Source of the DNA: Filifactor alocis ATCC 35896
GTDB taxonomy: Bacteria > Bacillota > Clostridia > Peptostreptococcales > Filifactoraceae
Length of the DNA stretch: 64,000 nt
Assembly: GCF_000163895.2 (NCBI RefSeq)
Contig: NC_016630.1
Location: forward strand, 1,612,001-1,676,000
Direction of reading: 5' to 3'
Both the position numbers and the translations under genes were made by a program. Each line of letters starts with the position of its first letter. Position 1 is the first letter of the stretch. The notes under the pieces are model-generated. The model was not told the origin of the DNA and did not search any database. It was given only the letters and a program-made list of their open reading frames with translations. Below, in pieces: positions 47,604-56,739 of the stretch.

Positions 47604-48071
47604 TCTTCCACCTCCATATGTTTTGTATCGTCTTTGTAAAACGAATCCATCCACAAATCAACTTCCACTTTCATGTATTAAAATAACAATCATCTGTTCC
47701 TTTCTCTCAACAATTTATCTCAAACAGTTGTCCCAAAAAATTCAAACTCTCCCAATATCAGTTTATTTCATCATGTAAGATATTCTTATCACTACTGTAT
47801 CATCAAAACATCTTATGCTTTTTGAGTAGCATTTATGGATAGACAAATAACGAACAGAGGATATTTTGTAATGTTAAACTTATTCACATACAATCATATT
47901 GTATCCTCAATTTTCACACAACGACACCCAACTGAAGTTCTCAACATCTTTCAAAGTCAAAGTGTTTCCATCAAAGTCATTTTTTAATACAACCTCCGAT
48001 TCCTCAACAGATATGTTGTTATACCAATTATTTGAATGTTATACTCATTCACATACGATTCTATCCTATCA
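47604..48071 (-). repeat. Intergenic region with 165-bp tandem duplication of a gene's 3' end
   Basis: Sequence 47878-48033 is repeated, with a few substitutions, at 48043-48198; the period is exactly 165 bp over the whole match. The right copy is the real 3' end of the gene at 48072-48494. The left copy carries the last ~42 codons and an in-frame stop, translated ...ISVEESEVVLKNDFDGNTLTL..., with at least two amino acid changes (T to N, L to F) from the intact copy. It has no start codon. Confidence 0.9.
47906..48033 (-). pseudogene. Orphan C-terminal copy of the adjacent gene
   Basis: Left repeat copy encodes the C-terminal segment (NWYNNISVEESEVVLKND and onward to the terminal WVSLCEN) without a start codon or ribosome binding site. 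Same frame as the intact gene, so it is either a fresh partial duplication or a cassette for recombination. Confidence 0.75.
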
Positions 48072-48494
48072 TCAATTGCTACACAACGACACCCAACTGA
48101 GGTTCTCAACATCTTTCAAAGTCAAAGTGGTTCCATCAAAGTCATTTTTTAATACAACCTCCGATTCCTCAACAGATATGTTGTTATACCAATTATCTAA
48201 GCTTGCATATTTTCCTGTATGAATATTGATTAACATACTTGTGATCGGACTTGATGTCCCTTTCTTAACTGTTTCCGCCAATAGATAATACGCATCCAAA
48301 AACACAAGATTTCTACCATACATCCAAAAAGGGAGTTTCATTTCCAATAGCGGCAACTTCGCAGAAAAAATCCCGTCCCCATGCGGCGGTTCCGTTTCAT
48401 AACATAGCTCTATCTCACTTCCATAGTACGCAATGGTCGTGCTCTCATAACCGATATTCACCGGTTTCCCTTCTTCAGCGATATAAAATTCCAA
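48072..48494 (-). CDS. Hypothetical protein with duplicated C-terminal segment
   Basis: 140 residues, no signal peptide, beta-rich (LCYETEPPHGDGIFSAKL, FWMYGRNLVFLDAYYLLAE). TTG start with AAGGAGG 9 nt before it. The C-terminal 40 residues are those copied in the 165-bp tandem duplication. Family not recognised; its setting suggests immunity function. C-terminal duplication followed by divergence is typical of genes evolving by module exchange, but this is inference. Confidence 0.6.
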   Translation of the reverse strand: MEFYIAEEGKPVNIGYESTTIAYYGSEIELCYETEPPHGDGIFSAKLPLLEMKLPFWMYGRNLVFLDAYYLLAETVKKGTSSPITSMLINIHTGKYASLDNWYNNISVEESEVVLKNDFDGTTLTLKDVENLSWVSLCSN

Positions 48495-49070
48495 TACCGT
48501 TCCCTCCTTATCCTACGGTGTTAACATTCCGCCGGACTTTTTTCAATTCATCCTACTTTTACAACTGATTCAAATTCTATCAATCAATTCTTCTCTTTCT
48601 CAGCCATTCTGTTTCAATACTTCATTTCACATCAAACATTCCCGCTAAAGGACTAATATTCTTGCTATATATCATACTATCATTTTTCGGTACATTCATA
48701 ACTATTATTTTTCGGTACAATTATACTTTTTGTATCAAAGCATATCACATCCATCTCATACTCCACAATGGTTAACCACTTCATACTATATAATTGGTGT
48801 TTCCCATCATGCCAAGGATAATACGATATTCACTATTTTCAGTTTTATTTTCAGTTCTATTTTCGGTTCTATTTTTGGTTTAAATTTCGGTTCTATTTTC
48901 AGTTTTATTTGATAAACAAAATACGATTTTGAAAAGTTTTTCTTCCTATCAAAACTCTACCTGTGTTATGTCCTCACAGTAAGTGTTTTGTTCTGTAGAC
49001 TTTGTCACATAACAACTCTTAAATCTACTTCATTAATCTACTTCCTTGATTCAATAGAATCAGATCAGTA
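48495..49070. other. Long AT-rich spacer with 12-bp satellite
   Basis: About 575 bp with no supported gene; the 60-codon plus-strand frame at 48730-48912 is created by the 12-bp repeats (each four codons). The rest is rich in imperfect ATTATTTTTCGGTACA-type segments around 48690-48720, which are also repeated (TTTTTCGGTACA occurs twice). Confidence 0.5.
48838..48909. repeat. Six tandem 12-bp repeats
   Basis: Six consecutive units of 12 bp close to TTCAGTTCTATT: outer units are TTCAGTTTTATT, inner ones TTCGGTTCTATT, with one divergent unit TTTGGTTTAAAT. It spans exactly 72 bp. No protein role is apparent. Confidence 0.9.
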
Positions 49071-49703
49071 TCACAAACTTTTTAATAATTCCGTTTCTCT
49101 TGGCAATATTTCTTTGGATTCCAAAACTTCTACCAACTCTTTTAATTGACTGTCCGAAATATAGTCAGCTCTATTATGTTCCTGTGACAAACGATAGCAT
49201 TGTCTGATGGCTATCCCGATATGAGATAATGTCAATTTATCTCTTTTCTTTTTCAACACTTCGATAAAAATATCCCAAACAAACGGTTCTTCGTAAATCC
49301 AAAAAAACGATGCAATCGCTTGTAACACTTTAGGACGCCTCTGTGTTGTAAGTAAACCTCGTGCATATTCTTTGCTTTTTTCTTCAAAGTTTTGAACCTT
49401 ATCTTCCGTAATGATATCCGAATCCATGATATAAAGATGGTTCAAATGAAGATATCTTGCACAAAAATTTTGTAATGTATAGAGATGAATCCAGAGCACC
49501 TCATGGTTTGTTTCTTCTTTTATGGCGGAAAAGTACTGTTCCATATTTACAATAAACCATTCTTTTACAGGCTTTGTCTTTTTTGTCCCAAGTTCGGCAC
49601 AAGCAGCTTTCATCAAGATATTCGCAGCTTTTTTGCGTTCTTTAATCTCAACATTTTGTAGATGACAAAAGGCATTGTCTAATATCTCTGTCATATCATT
49701 CAT
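49071..49703 (-). CDS. Hypothetical helical protein
   Basis: 210 residues, predicted almost all helical, with the look of short HEAT-like repeats (VWDIFIEVLKKKRDKLTLSHIGIAIRQCYRL) but no family I can name. No signal peptide. The ORF starts at 49772, but GGGAGG is 7 nt before the ATG at 49701-49703. Next to the aldehyde dehydrogenase gene (about 180 bp away), with no obvious link. Confidence 0.55.
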   Translation of the reverse strand: MNDMTEILDNAFCHLQNVEIKERKKAANILMKAACAELGTKKTKPVKEWFIVNMEQYFSAIKEETNHEVLWIHLYTLQNFCARYLHLNHLYIMDSDIITEDKVQNFEEKSKEYARGLLTTQRRPKVLQAIASFFWIYEEPFVWDIFIEVLKKKRDKLTLSHIGIAIRQCYRLSQEHNRADYISDSQLKELVEVLESKEILPRETELLKSL

Positions 49704-49885
49704 CACTCCACCTCCCGAACATTTAAATTCCTTGTTCCTTAAAATACACATTACAGACTGCATTGATTCCAAAAAATTCTTCTGATAAGAGAATCTCTGA
49801 AAAAATCTTCTGATACAGAAACCATTCTCTTTCCATTTTGAATTTTTGACTTTTTCTCATCAAAACTTTTTTTCCTTTTTACCTA

Positions 49886-51265
49886 TTACATCAGATTCTT
49901 TAGCTTTTTGAATTTCGCTTCATCAAACGGAGCATATCGGAACGGTAAATCAAATATGGTTTTGTTTCGCACCACTCCTTTTTTGTGACTTAGTGTGTCA
50001 AATCCACTTTTTCCGTGATAGGCACCCATTCCGCTATAACCCACACCGCCAAACGGCATACGATGATTTGCGGTTTGAAGAATCACATCATTCACACATC
50101 CGCCACCGTAAGAAAGGCTGTGAATGATGGCATCGGCATTTGTCTTTTTTTGTGAAAAGATATAGCATGCCAACGGCTTTTCACGTTCTTTGATGGTACG
50201 AATGACTTTGTTGATATCGTCATATTTAATCACAGGGAGCAAAGGTCCGAAAATCTCTTCCTTCATCAATTCATGGTCAAATTCCACATTAGGAAAAATA
50301 GTCGGTTCAATCTTTCGTTCCTGATCGTTCTTTTGTCCACCGATGACATCTTTCTCTGTTTGTATCAGGTTCAGCAATCTCTCATAGTGATGCTGATTGA
50401 TGATTTTCGGATAGGTCTCATTGTTTACGGCATTCGGATACCGCAATTCGATTTCTTCTTGTAATGCTTTGATAAAGCTGTCTTTTACTTTGCTATGCAC
50501 GACAACATAGTCCACCGACACACAGGTCTGACCGGCATTTAACAGTTTCCCCCACGCAATGCGTCTGGCTGCAAGTTTGATATCTGCCGTTTCATCAATA
50601 ATACATGGACTTTTGCCACCAAGTTCCAAGGAAACCGGAATCAGATTTTCGCTTGCTGCACGCATAATGATTTTGCCCACTCTCGCACTTCCTGTAAAGA
50701 AGATATAATCATAGTTCTGATACAGAACCTCATCATAATCAATCTCTGCATCTACGCAGAACACATATTGTTCTTCAAATGTTTCGTTGATGATTTTTTC
50801 AATTATCTTCGATGTATGTCTGCTTTCTTTGGAACATTTGATGATGGCACAGTTTCCTGCCGAAATTGCAGCTACCAACGGTGCAATTGCTAAATTGAAA
50901 GGATAATTCCATGGCGACAGAATCAGCACAACTCCATAAGGTTCAGAATAGATATAACTCTTTGCCGGAAATGTGCCGAGCGTTCCTCTTACTTTCTCAG
51001 GTCTGCTCCATTTTTTCACATGTTTCAACGCTTCGTGTATCTCGCCATATACGATTGCAATCTCCGTCATATATGCTTCTGCTTTCGATTTTGATAGATC
51101 CTGATACAATGCTGAAAGAATCTCTTCTTCGTGAGTTCTAACTGCTTGTTCGAGTTTCTGCAACATCCTGATTCTATATGCAACTGATTTTGTTGTATCG
51201 GTATCAAAAAATTGTTTCTGCCTTTCAACAACACTCTTCAATGTAACACTTTTCTGTTTGCTCAT
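49886..51265 (-). CDS. Aldehyde dehydrogenase, class 3 type
   Basis: NAD(P)-dependent oxidoreductase that oxidises aldehydes to acids. The catalytic Cys is in NAGQTCVSVDYV and the general-base Glu in SLELGGKSPC. A class-3-like start (residues 1-90, mostly helical), SPWNYPFNL Rossmann segment, and C-terminal MPFGGVGYSGMGAYHGKSGFDTLSH are seen. 459 residues, normal. The ATG at 51263-51265, 6 nt after AAGGAG, is chosen over one at 51280. Probably acts on long-chain or aromatic aldehydes, as in the family; unrelated to its neighbours. Confidence 0.92.
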   Translation of the reverse strand: MSKQKSVTLKSVVERQKQFFDTDTTKSVAYRIRMLQKLEQAVRTHEEEILSALYQDLSKSKAEAYMTEIAIVYGEIHEALKHVKKWSRPEKVRGTLGTFPAKSYIYSEPYGVVLILSPWNYPFNLAIAPLVAAISAGNCAIIKCSKESRHTSKIIEKIINETFEEQYVFCVDAEIDYDEVLYQNYDYIFFTGSARVGKIIMRAASENLIPVSLELGGKSPCIIDETADIKLAARRIAWGKLLNAGQTCVSVDYVVVHSKVKDSFIKALQEEIELRYPNAVNNETYPKIINQHHYERLLNLIQTEKDVIGGQKNDQERKIEPTIFPNVEFDHELMKEEIFGPLLPVIKYDDINKVIRTIKEREKPLACYIFSQKKTNADAIIHSLSYGGGCVNDVILQTANHRMPFGGVGYSGMGAYHGKSGFDTLSHKKGVVRNKTIFDLPFRYAPFDEAKFKKLKNLM

Positions 51266-51362
51266 AGCTATCTCCTTCATGATATATCTGTAATCCTATC
51301 ACATTGAATTTTTATGGTAGGAAACGAATGGTTTATTCCCTCTTCTTATCATACTCTGTTCC

Positions 51363-51692
51363 TTATTTCAAAATCTCACGCAACTCATCAAAGGTATAGT
51401 CCCGATAACTTTTTGTTTGACTCAAAACAGACTCCGATGTTGCAGGCAGTCTATGTAACAATTCTTTAAGATCAATATCCTCAGGAAACGGATTCAGATT
51501 TTCTTCCTCATCTTCCGCTTTATGTGCCGCAAAAAGAAAAGTGCCCTTATCCCAGTCAACGGCAAAGTTGTTCATACACTCTACAGCAGAAACTTCCAAA
51601 ATTTCCTCCTGTTGTGCCACAAAGTTTTCATAAAGAAACTCAAACAGAGCCTCCCTGTCAATTTTCACAATACGAACTGTATTCTTATCCAT
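51363..51692 (-). CDS. Hypothetical acidic protein
   Basis: 109 residues, acidic. Pattern DREALFEFLYENFVAQQEEIL, then VDWDKGTFLFAA, and a C-terminal YTFDELREI tail; I recall this layout from unnamed clostridial proteins but no family name. GGAGG precedes the ATG at 51690-51692. Fits the small immunity-like genes around it. Confidence 0.55.
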   Translation of the reverse strand: MDKNTVRIVKIDREALFEFLYENFVAQQEEILEVSAVECMNNFAVDWDKGTFLFAAHKAEDEEENLNPFPEDIDLKELLHRLPATSESVLSQTKSYRDYTFDELREILK

Positions 51693-52033
51693 CATGTACC
51701 TCCGACAATCTGTCATGCTATCTGACTTGATATTGTTTGATATTATATCATTCTTACGTTGTTTTTTCTACTGTCGGACTTCTGCCTTTGTTCTGTCACA
51801 TTCATTTTTTGATTCAAATCCTTTTCGTCTATGATATAATAAGGTTGATAAGTTGATATACCTATTTGTTATAACAATACCGACTTACATTCAAAAATAA
51901 AGATTACCTTGTGTTCTTTCAACAAAGAAAAGAAATGTATTTCCATTTGCTGAAATCGAAGCACCGTTTATCATGAAAATACCGAAATTTATCACAAAGT
52001 CGGATAAAAATATAGCATCAAAGGAGAGGAATT
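51693..52033. other. Divergent spacer
   Basis: About 340 bp between the minus-strand gene and the plus-strand lipoprotein; TATAAT at about 51834-51839 (TGATATAATAAGG) is a possible -10 for the plus strand but lies 195 bp from the start codon. No gene seen. Confidence 0.4.
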
Positions 52034-53182
52034 ATGAAATTTCTAAAATTCGTTTTTATTTTTGCAACGATAGGTACGATAATTTTGTTGACGGGATGCG
52101 GACATTCTGCCGAAGAAGACAAACAACGCATCGTTAATTGGCTGAATGATACCTACGGAGAAAACGCCTATACGATAGAACAAAATCCGAAAAATAAACG
52201 CTATTTTATCGTTGAACTCCACGAATATCCGGAACTCAAATTCAATACCACAGTCGTTCGAGATGTGAAGAGAGGGACATCGTATTTATGGTCAGATGTC
52301 GATGAGGTGTTTTGCGAATCTGCAATTCAACAATTTACAAAATCGAATACGATTAGTCCGGACACTCTATCGTATGACGAGGATATTCAGTATGTATATT
52401 CTACTGAGGCAAGCTCTCTTGAAGAGTTGAAAACCTCTTATGATAAAATGATAAGTTTTATTACATTTGTATCTGAACACTATCCTATCATTGTGGATAC
52501 AGGTGCATTGGATATGAGAATGGATGTTGGCGGTATCCGATTGAAAGGAAGAGATGACTCTGATAAATGGATTTATTTAGATATCGCTGAAGCGAAAGAC
52601 AAAAAACTGAACATAAAACCTTATGAAGAAATTTATCATGAACTGAAGCCCATGTTGATGACCCATCCGGAAAATCCGAAGGGACTTTTGTTCCATGCTG
52701 ATGTAGGCCGTTCGTTTCTTTTGGGGAGCGATACTTTTGATGATTGCCTGTATAAAAATCTTGTATTGGACAATGCTGAGAACAATACACCTGAAAAGTT
52801 ACGAAAAATCATATTACAACCGGGAGAACTAAGCGAACCCTATACATTTGAAAGTGAAAGCGACTATGAATTTACAACCGTAACCGTACAAGCCAAAAAT
52901 TTGTCAAAATCTCCTGCATCCTTACTTGATGCAACGATTGTCAAGGCAAAAATCCATCCGCAAACAGGAACAGGTATCCATATTTCCTCTACTTGGATTG
53001 AGCTTGAAGAAGATCCGCGAAGAGGAGAGTGGGTAGATCCGTACAAAGTTTTGGGAATTTCACCACCGAAAACGGAACAGGAAAAAAAAGAGGGCGTACC
53101 GTACAAAAATGCAAAAGTGCTTTTTACAATGTCTGAGTCCTATAACAGTGTTAAAGAAGTCACATTGACATTTCAAGAATAA
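52034..53182 (+). CDS. Hypothetical lipoprotein
   Basis: 382-residue lipoprotein: N-terminal signal (FVFIFATIGTIIL) and lipobox LLTGCG with Cys near residue 22. The remainder is a soluble alpha/beta domain with acidic and aromatic residues and no recognised motif. It is the only plus-strand gene of the accessory block and ends at a bidirectional terminator. AAAGGAGAGG precedes the ATG. Role unknown; it may sit on the outer face of the membrane like some immunity factors, which is speculation. Confidence 0.65.
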   Translation: MKFLKFVFIFATIGTIILLTGCGHSAEEDKQRIVNWLNDTYGENAYTIEQNPKNKRYFIVELHEYPELKFNTTVVRDVKRGTSYLWSDVDEVFCESAIQQFTKSNTISPDTLSYDEDIQYVYSTEASSLEELKTSYDKMISFITFVSEHYPIIVDTGALDMRMDVGGIRLKGRDDSDKWIYLDIAEAKDKKLNIKPYEEIYHELKPMLMTHPENPKGLLFHADVGRSFLLGSDTFDDCLYKNLVLDNAENNTPEKLRKIILQPGELSEPYTFESESDYEFTTVTVQAKNLSKSPASLLDATIVKAKIHPQTGTGIHISSTWIELEEDPRRGEWVDPYKVLGISPPKTEQEKKEGVPYKNAKVLFTMSESYNSVKEVTLTFQE

Positions 53183-53521
53183 TCCTAACACATTATTGAG
53201 TTATCATAAGTTTTCACTTACAAAAAATATCATGTTTTATCTTTCGTCGCTTACTGATTGAAACAAGATAGATTGAAACAAAATAAAATGGCATGTTATG
53301 AAATGATGAATCATAACTTAACCTTGTGGAGCGAGGCAAGTGAAGCAAAGAATCGTACCTATTATTGCACAAATACAACCTGATTTTTTCATTAGGTTTT
53401 AACATTGAAGTATTTTAAAAAACCTCTAAACTGACATAAGTTAATATGACTCAGTTTGGAGGTTTTTAAATTGTGAAAGATTTTATTCATAGGGTGAAAA
53501 TATACGGTTATCCAAAGTCTG
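53183..53521. other. Spacer between convergent genes
   Basis: Contains the bidirectional hairpin at 53417-53467 and a degenerate segment at 53303-53357 resembling 21612-21669. No gene. Confidence 0.45.
53417..53467. terminator. Bidirectional terminator
   Basis: AAAAACCTCTAAACTGA pairs with TCAGTTTGGAGGTTTTT across a short AT core; flanking A- and T-runs let it act on both the lipoprotein gene and the convergent minus-strand gene. Confidence 0.8.
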
Positions 53522-53911
53522 TCATTGTCTGATTAATCCTAATAAATTTTTTTCAGCATACAGAAACACTTGATTCCAAAAATCCTCATAGTCATTATAA
53601 AGTGCCAGTTTATCCATACATATTGCAATCGTTTCATCGGTCGAATTTGGACATAAAACCGATAATACATCCGCCTCATCATCTAAGCCCATCACACGCA
53701 ACACCTCTATCACATCATGATAGAACTTGCATTCCAGCCCCTCCATCTGAAGTTCGGTATCATAATCAACAATCGCAATGATATTTCGAATCCATTCAGG
53801 ATAATCTTTCAAGTTGTTTTTTACTTCGGGATATTCATAAACAGATGCCATTGCCTGAACAAATTCTTCTCCGGAATGACAGTTTTTCAAAGCTTCATCA
53901 ATAAATGTCAT
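53522..53911 (-). CDS. DUF4375/DMP19-like protein (putative immunity protein)
   Basis: 129 residues, acidic, helical. The stretch YDTELQMEGLECKFYHDVIEVLRVMGLDDEADVL resembles the core of DMP19/DUF4375 proteins (pattern E-x-x-G-G-F-x-x-F-x-x-A-x-x-L-x-x-I-G-A). The match is from memory and partial: a strict GGF is replaced by EGL. GAGGAG precedes the ATG. It is 20 bp from the next gene upstream, so probably cotranscribed with it. Confidence 0.6.
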   Translation of the reverse strand: MTFIDEALKNCHSGEEFVQAMASVYEYPEVKNNLKDYPEWIRNIIAIVDYDTELQMEGLECKFYHDVIEVLRVMGLDDEADVLSVLCPNSTDETIAICMDKLALYNDYEDFWNQVFLYAEKNLLGLIRQ

Positions 53912-53931
53912 GCTTTTCTCCTCTGCTGTTT

Positions 53932-54537
53932 TTACTTTTTATGCAAACCTCTCAAACAGTCCATATATTCCTCAATCTGTTGTTTTAACTGTTCTTTGTT
54001 GTTCTCCAAAGCAGGATAAAAACCGGTCACTCCATACGAAATCATATTGTAAAGAGCAATGAAACGACAGGATATTTCCGATTTTTTATCATTGTCTGCA
54101 ATACTTCTTTCTATTTCTTTTTCTTTGCAGATTGCTACATAAGACTGTCTGCTTGCAATTTTTTGAAAAAACTTCCAAGCCTCTTCTTCTGTTTGTCCAT
54201 CCCTTGCAGGAACGGAGTACACCTTCTTCATCTTTGCTACAATGTTATCCTTTTCCTCTACTTGATGATTCAACTCATCAATATATGCCTGTAATCCCCA
54301 TATACATAGAATCCAAGTCCAAACATCGTAATTTATCTTTTCGGGAATTTCAACATTCGTCAAATCATAAATCATTCGAATCTCATCCGTAGCACCACAA
54401 AGATACAACCGGTACGCCAGTTCACACAACGCACTCATATCCTTGCTTTTCGTCAAAGAACAACTTTTTGCCAATTGTTTGCTAAGTTTCACAATATTTT
54501 TTTCTTGATAGCCTAAAGATAATTCTTCAAAGTTCAT
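53932..54537 (-). CDS. DUF6707-like helical protein
   Basis: 201 residues, helical. Its length and segments such as YRLYLCGATDEIRMIYDLTN and NYDVWTWILCIWGLQAYI resemble, as I recall, DUF6707 proteins from immunity gene arrays. GGGAG is placed before the ATG at 54535-54537, one base after the stop codon of the upstream gene: a coupled pair. Confidence 0.55.
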   Translation of the reverse strand: MNFEELSLGYQEKNIVKLSKQLAKSCSLTKSKDMSALCELAYRLYLCGATDEIRMIYDLTNVEIPEKINYDVWTWILCIWGLQAYIDELNHQVEEKDNIVAKMKKVYSVPARDGQTEEEAWKFFQKIASRQSYVAICKEKEIERSIADNDKKSEISCRFIALYNMISYGVTGFYPALENNKEQLKQQIEEYMDCLRGLHKK

Positions 54538-54538
54538 A

Positions 54539-55090
54539 TTATTTCTCCCAATCAAAGTCTTCGTCTACAAAATCATCTTCCCAAAAACCGTCAATCACTC
54601 TTTCTCTATGACTTCCGTCTGCTTTTGTTTCAAGAAGTACCCATGTCAAATCATCTTCGTCTGCTCGCGGATTGCCATCTTCAAAGAAGTCATAAACGCT
54701 TGCCATCACACCTTTGGTATAAAGACGCAAAAACTTTTCCGCTTCTGCTTCGGAAAAAGTATTTCTGAATTTTTCCAGCAACTCATCCCAATCGTCACCT
54801 TCCGCCAAATCCTCTGCATAAGATAAGTTATCTTCCGGATTTCTCACAATTCTATGCAACTCTTTCAATACTGTCATTCTTGCAAACTGCGGGATATCCT
54901 CTGCAATTTCACTGTATGCGGCAGCAATACTGTTTTTGAATCCCGCCTCTTCCATCTTAAGCATCAGTTCAAGTAGCGCTTTTTGTTCCTTTTCTTTCAT
55001 TTTCGGAACCGCATCCAAATAATAATTCTTGTGGAATTCTTCTAATGTTCCCTCTTCAATCATCTGTTGTATTTGTTCTAATACGTTCAT
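54539..55090 (-). CDS. Hypothetical acidic protein
   Basis: 183 residues, very acidic C-terminus (DDFVDEDFDWEK). The first 60 residues are helical (MNVLEQIQQMIEEGTLEEF...). GAGGAGG lies before the ATG at 55088-55090; a much longer ORF from 55342 is rejected, as it would overlap the neighbouring gene and has no RBS. Family unknown, probable immunity-type. Confidence 0.6.
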   Translation of the reverse strand: MNVLEQIQQMIEEGTLEEFHKNYYLDAVPKMKEKEQKALLELMLKMEEAGFKNSIAAAYSEIAEDIPQFARMTVLKELHRIVRNPEDNLSYAEDLAEGDDWDELLEKFRNTFSEAEAEKFLRLYTKGVMASVYDFFEDGNPRADEDDLTWVLLETKADGSHRERVIDGFWEDDFVDEDFDWEK

Positions 55091-55118
55091 CCTTATCCTC
55101 CTCTTGTGATATTCCTCC

Positions 55119-55589
55119 TTATCTCTCCCTACTGCTTTTTGATTCCTTTTTATACCTTGCAGACACACAGCATAGCATAGAAATCTGAGGAATATTCCAT
55201 TCATTCTCCAAATAAATCGTACATGTGATAATATCGCCGTAAGAATTGCTTGCGATAAATTGATATCTCCCAATCTCTTGATTCCTATCGTTATATTCCA
55301 ATGTGGATACATTCGTTTTTTCATAAAAACTTTTAAATTCATTCCAAATCACAGAAACTTCTTCCGACGTCAAAGAAACTTTTGCTCCGAAACTTATCCC
55401 TACTTTACATCTCTTTTTTCTTCCGGTTTCATCTTCTGCACAAACTTTGGTAGTCCCTTTTTGAAAAGTCCAGTTCGCATTTTCTAAGTTGCTCACCTTT
55501 GTTTCTAATATTGTTTTGAACTCAGACATCCTCTCTGAATAATACTTGCAAGCGACTTCAAAAACTTCCAATTCTTTGTTATTGTTCAT
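55119..55589 (-). CDS. Hypothetical protein
   Basis: 156 residues, beta-rich middle with CKVGISFGAKVSL and a Cys pair (CAEDETGRKKRC). No signal peptide. The RBS is weak (AAAGG, long spacing). Followed closely by the gene at 54539-55090. No family recognised. Confidence 0.5.
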   Translation of the reverse strand: MNNNKELEVFEVACKYYSERMSEFKTILETKVSNLENANWTFQKGTTKVCAEDETGRKKRCKVGISFGAKVSLTSEEVSVIWNEFKSFYEKTNVSTLEYNDRNQEIGRYQFIASNSYGDIITCTIYLENEWNIPQISMLCCVSARYKKESKSSRER

Positions 55590-55744
55590 TGTTCCATTTC
55601 ACCTTTCACTTCCATATAATTCTCTTCTCTCAAGCTATCGTTTCTCTATCTTTTCTATCCAAAATTTCTATCTCAAAAAATAAACCGACGTACCCCTTCT
55701 GTTCTTCGAATCATCTTTTCCTTCCTGTATCTACATTTGTTACA

Positions 55745-56602
55745 TTACAAGTCTTTTCTGTACTTCTTTTGAAACTCATCCAGATACTTGATGTTCTTTC
55801 CGTACACAAAAATTCGATAGGCAGTCCTTCCGTCCAAATCAAAGTTTGGAATGTCATTTCGTTTGAAAGAAATAAACTTGTCCTGAAGTTCTTTTTCGGC
55901 GTCTTCAATCTCCTTGCTATCCCATGTCCATGCTGCAAGATGGGCATTATCTAAACGACATTCATAGATTTGGTCAAAGACATATTTGACAGCCTCTGCT
56001 TCCTCGCTAAATGTTTTTTCTATCTCTCTGTGTCCTCTTTCGGAATATCCATAGATGTAATTCTTTCCATCCCAATCTAAAAATAAATCTTCCGTTGTTC
56101 TATATTTTCCAATGGAAAAGGCATCCATACAGTAATACTCCCGTTCCATAAATTCCACCAACTTGTCGATTGTCTTTATTCTTTCCGAGATGCGATAAAC
56201 CAAGATTCTGCTGATATAATTCCCTTTCTTTCTGCTGATACAAGCAGTTGCGTCAGGCATTGGAGAAATACGCAACTTATCTTGATAATAAGGATCTGTC
56301 AAAGCCGGCATACCATAATAGGCATTTTTTTTATTTTTTAAATCGATTACCCATCTGCCACCGATATAGTTTCGAACGGTCTCCCCAAGATAGATGGTAA
56401 GACGGTCTAAAATCTCGCTGTCCGCTATCAATTCCTGTGCATTGGAATAATGGTCCAAAATCCACCGTTCCAAATCATCTAAAGAATCCATTGTATAGTC
56501 AAGAATCAAGTGATTCTCTTTGGCGAACTCATTCGTAAATTGCTCCATTTTTTCCGGTATGTAAGATACCCATTCTTCAAAATTTTCTTGTGTATAACCC
56601 AA
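55745..56602 (-). CDS. Hypothetical protein
   Basis: 285 residues. TTG start, 7 nt after GGAGG; the longer ORF passes through the RBS. An N-terminal helical region (SYIPEKMEQFTNEFAKEN) with MDSLDDLERWILDHY suggests a small accessory domain, and a C-terminal part (HLAAWTWDSKEI, YRIFVYGKN) is of unknown fold. Stands singly, as others in the array. Confidence 0.55.
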   Translation of the reverse strand: MGYTQENFEEWVSYIPEKMEQFTNEFAKENHLILDYTMDSLDDLERWILDHYSNAQELIADSEILDRLTIYLGETVRNYIGGRWVIDLKNKKNAYYGMPALTDPYYQDKLRISPMPDATACISRKKGNYISRILVYRISERIKTIDKLVEFMEREYYCMDAFSIGKYRTTEDLFLDWDGKNYIYGYSERGHREIEKTFSEEAEAVKYVFDQIYECRLDNAHLAAWTWDSKEIEDAEKELQDKFISFKRNDIPNFDLDGRTAYRIFVYGKNIKYLDEFQKKYRKDL

Positions 56603-56739
56603 CTTTACTCCTCCTTCATCGTCTATTCGCATTCATTTCAAACTTTGTTAATCTTAGCTTACTTGCAACTTATTTTCCGTTTCCTTATTGAATAAATAGA
56701 GGATTTTTGACAGTCCACTTCCTGTATCAAAAACCCATC

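Noticed and set aside
48730..48912. 60-codon frame with FGSIF repeats
   Set aside because: The repeats are simply the 12-bp satellite read as four codons; no ribosome binding site.
54539..55342. Longer form of the acidic protein with an 84-residue extension
   Set aside because: The extension overlaps the neighbouring gene; a strong GAGGAGG precedes the internal ATG at 55090.
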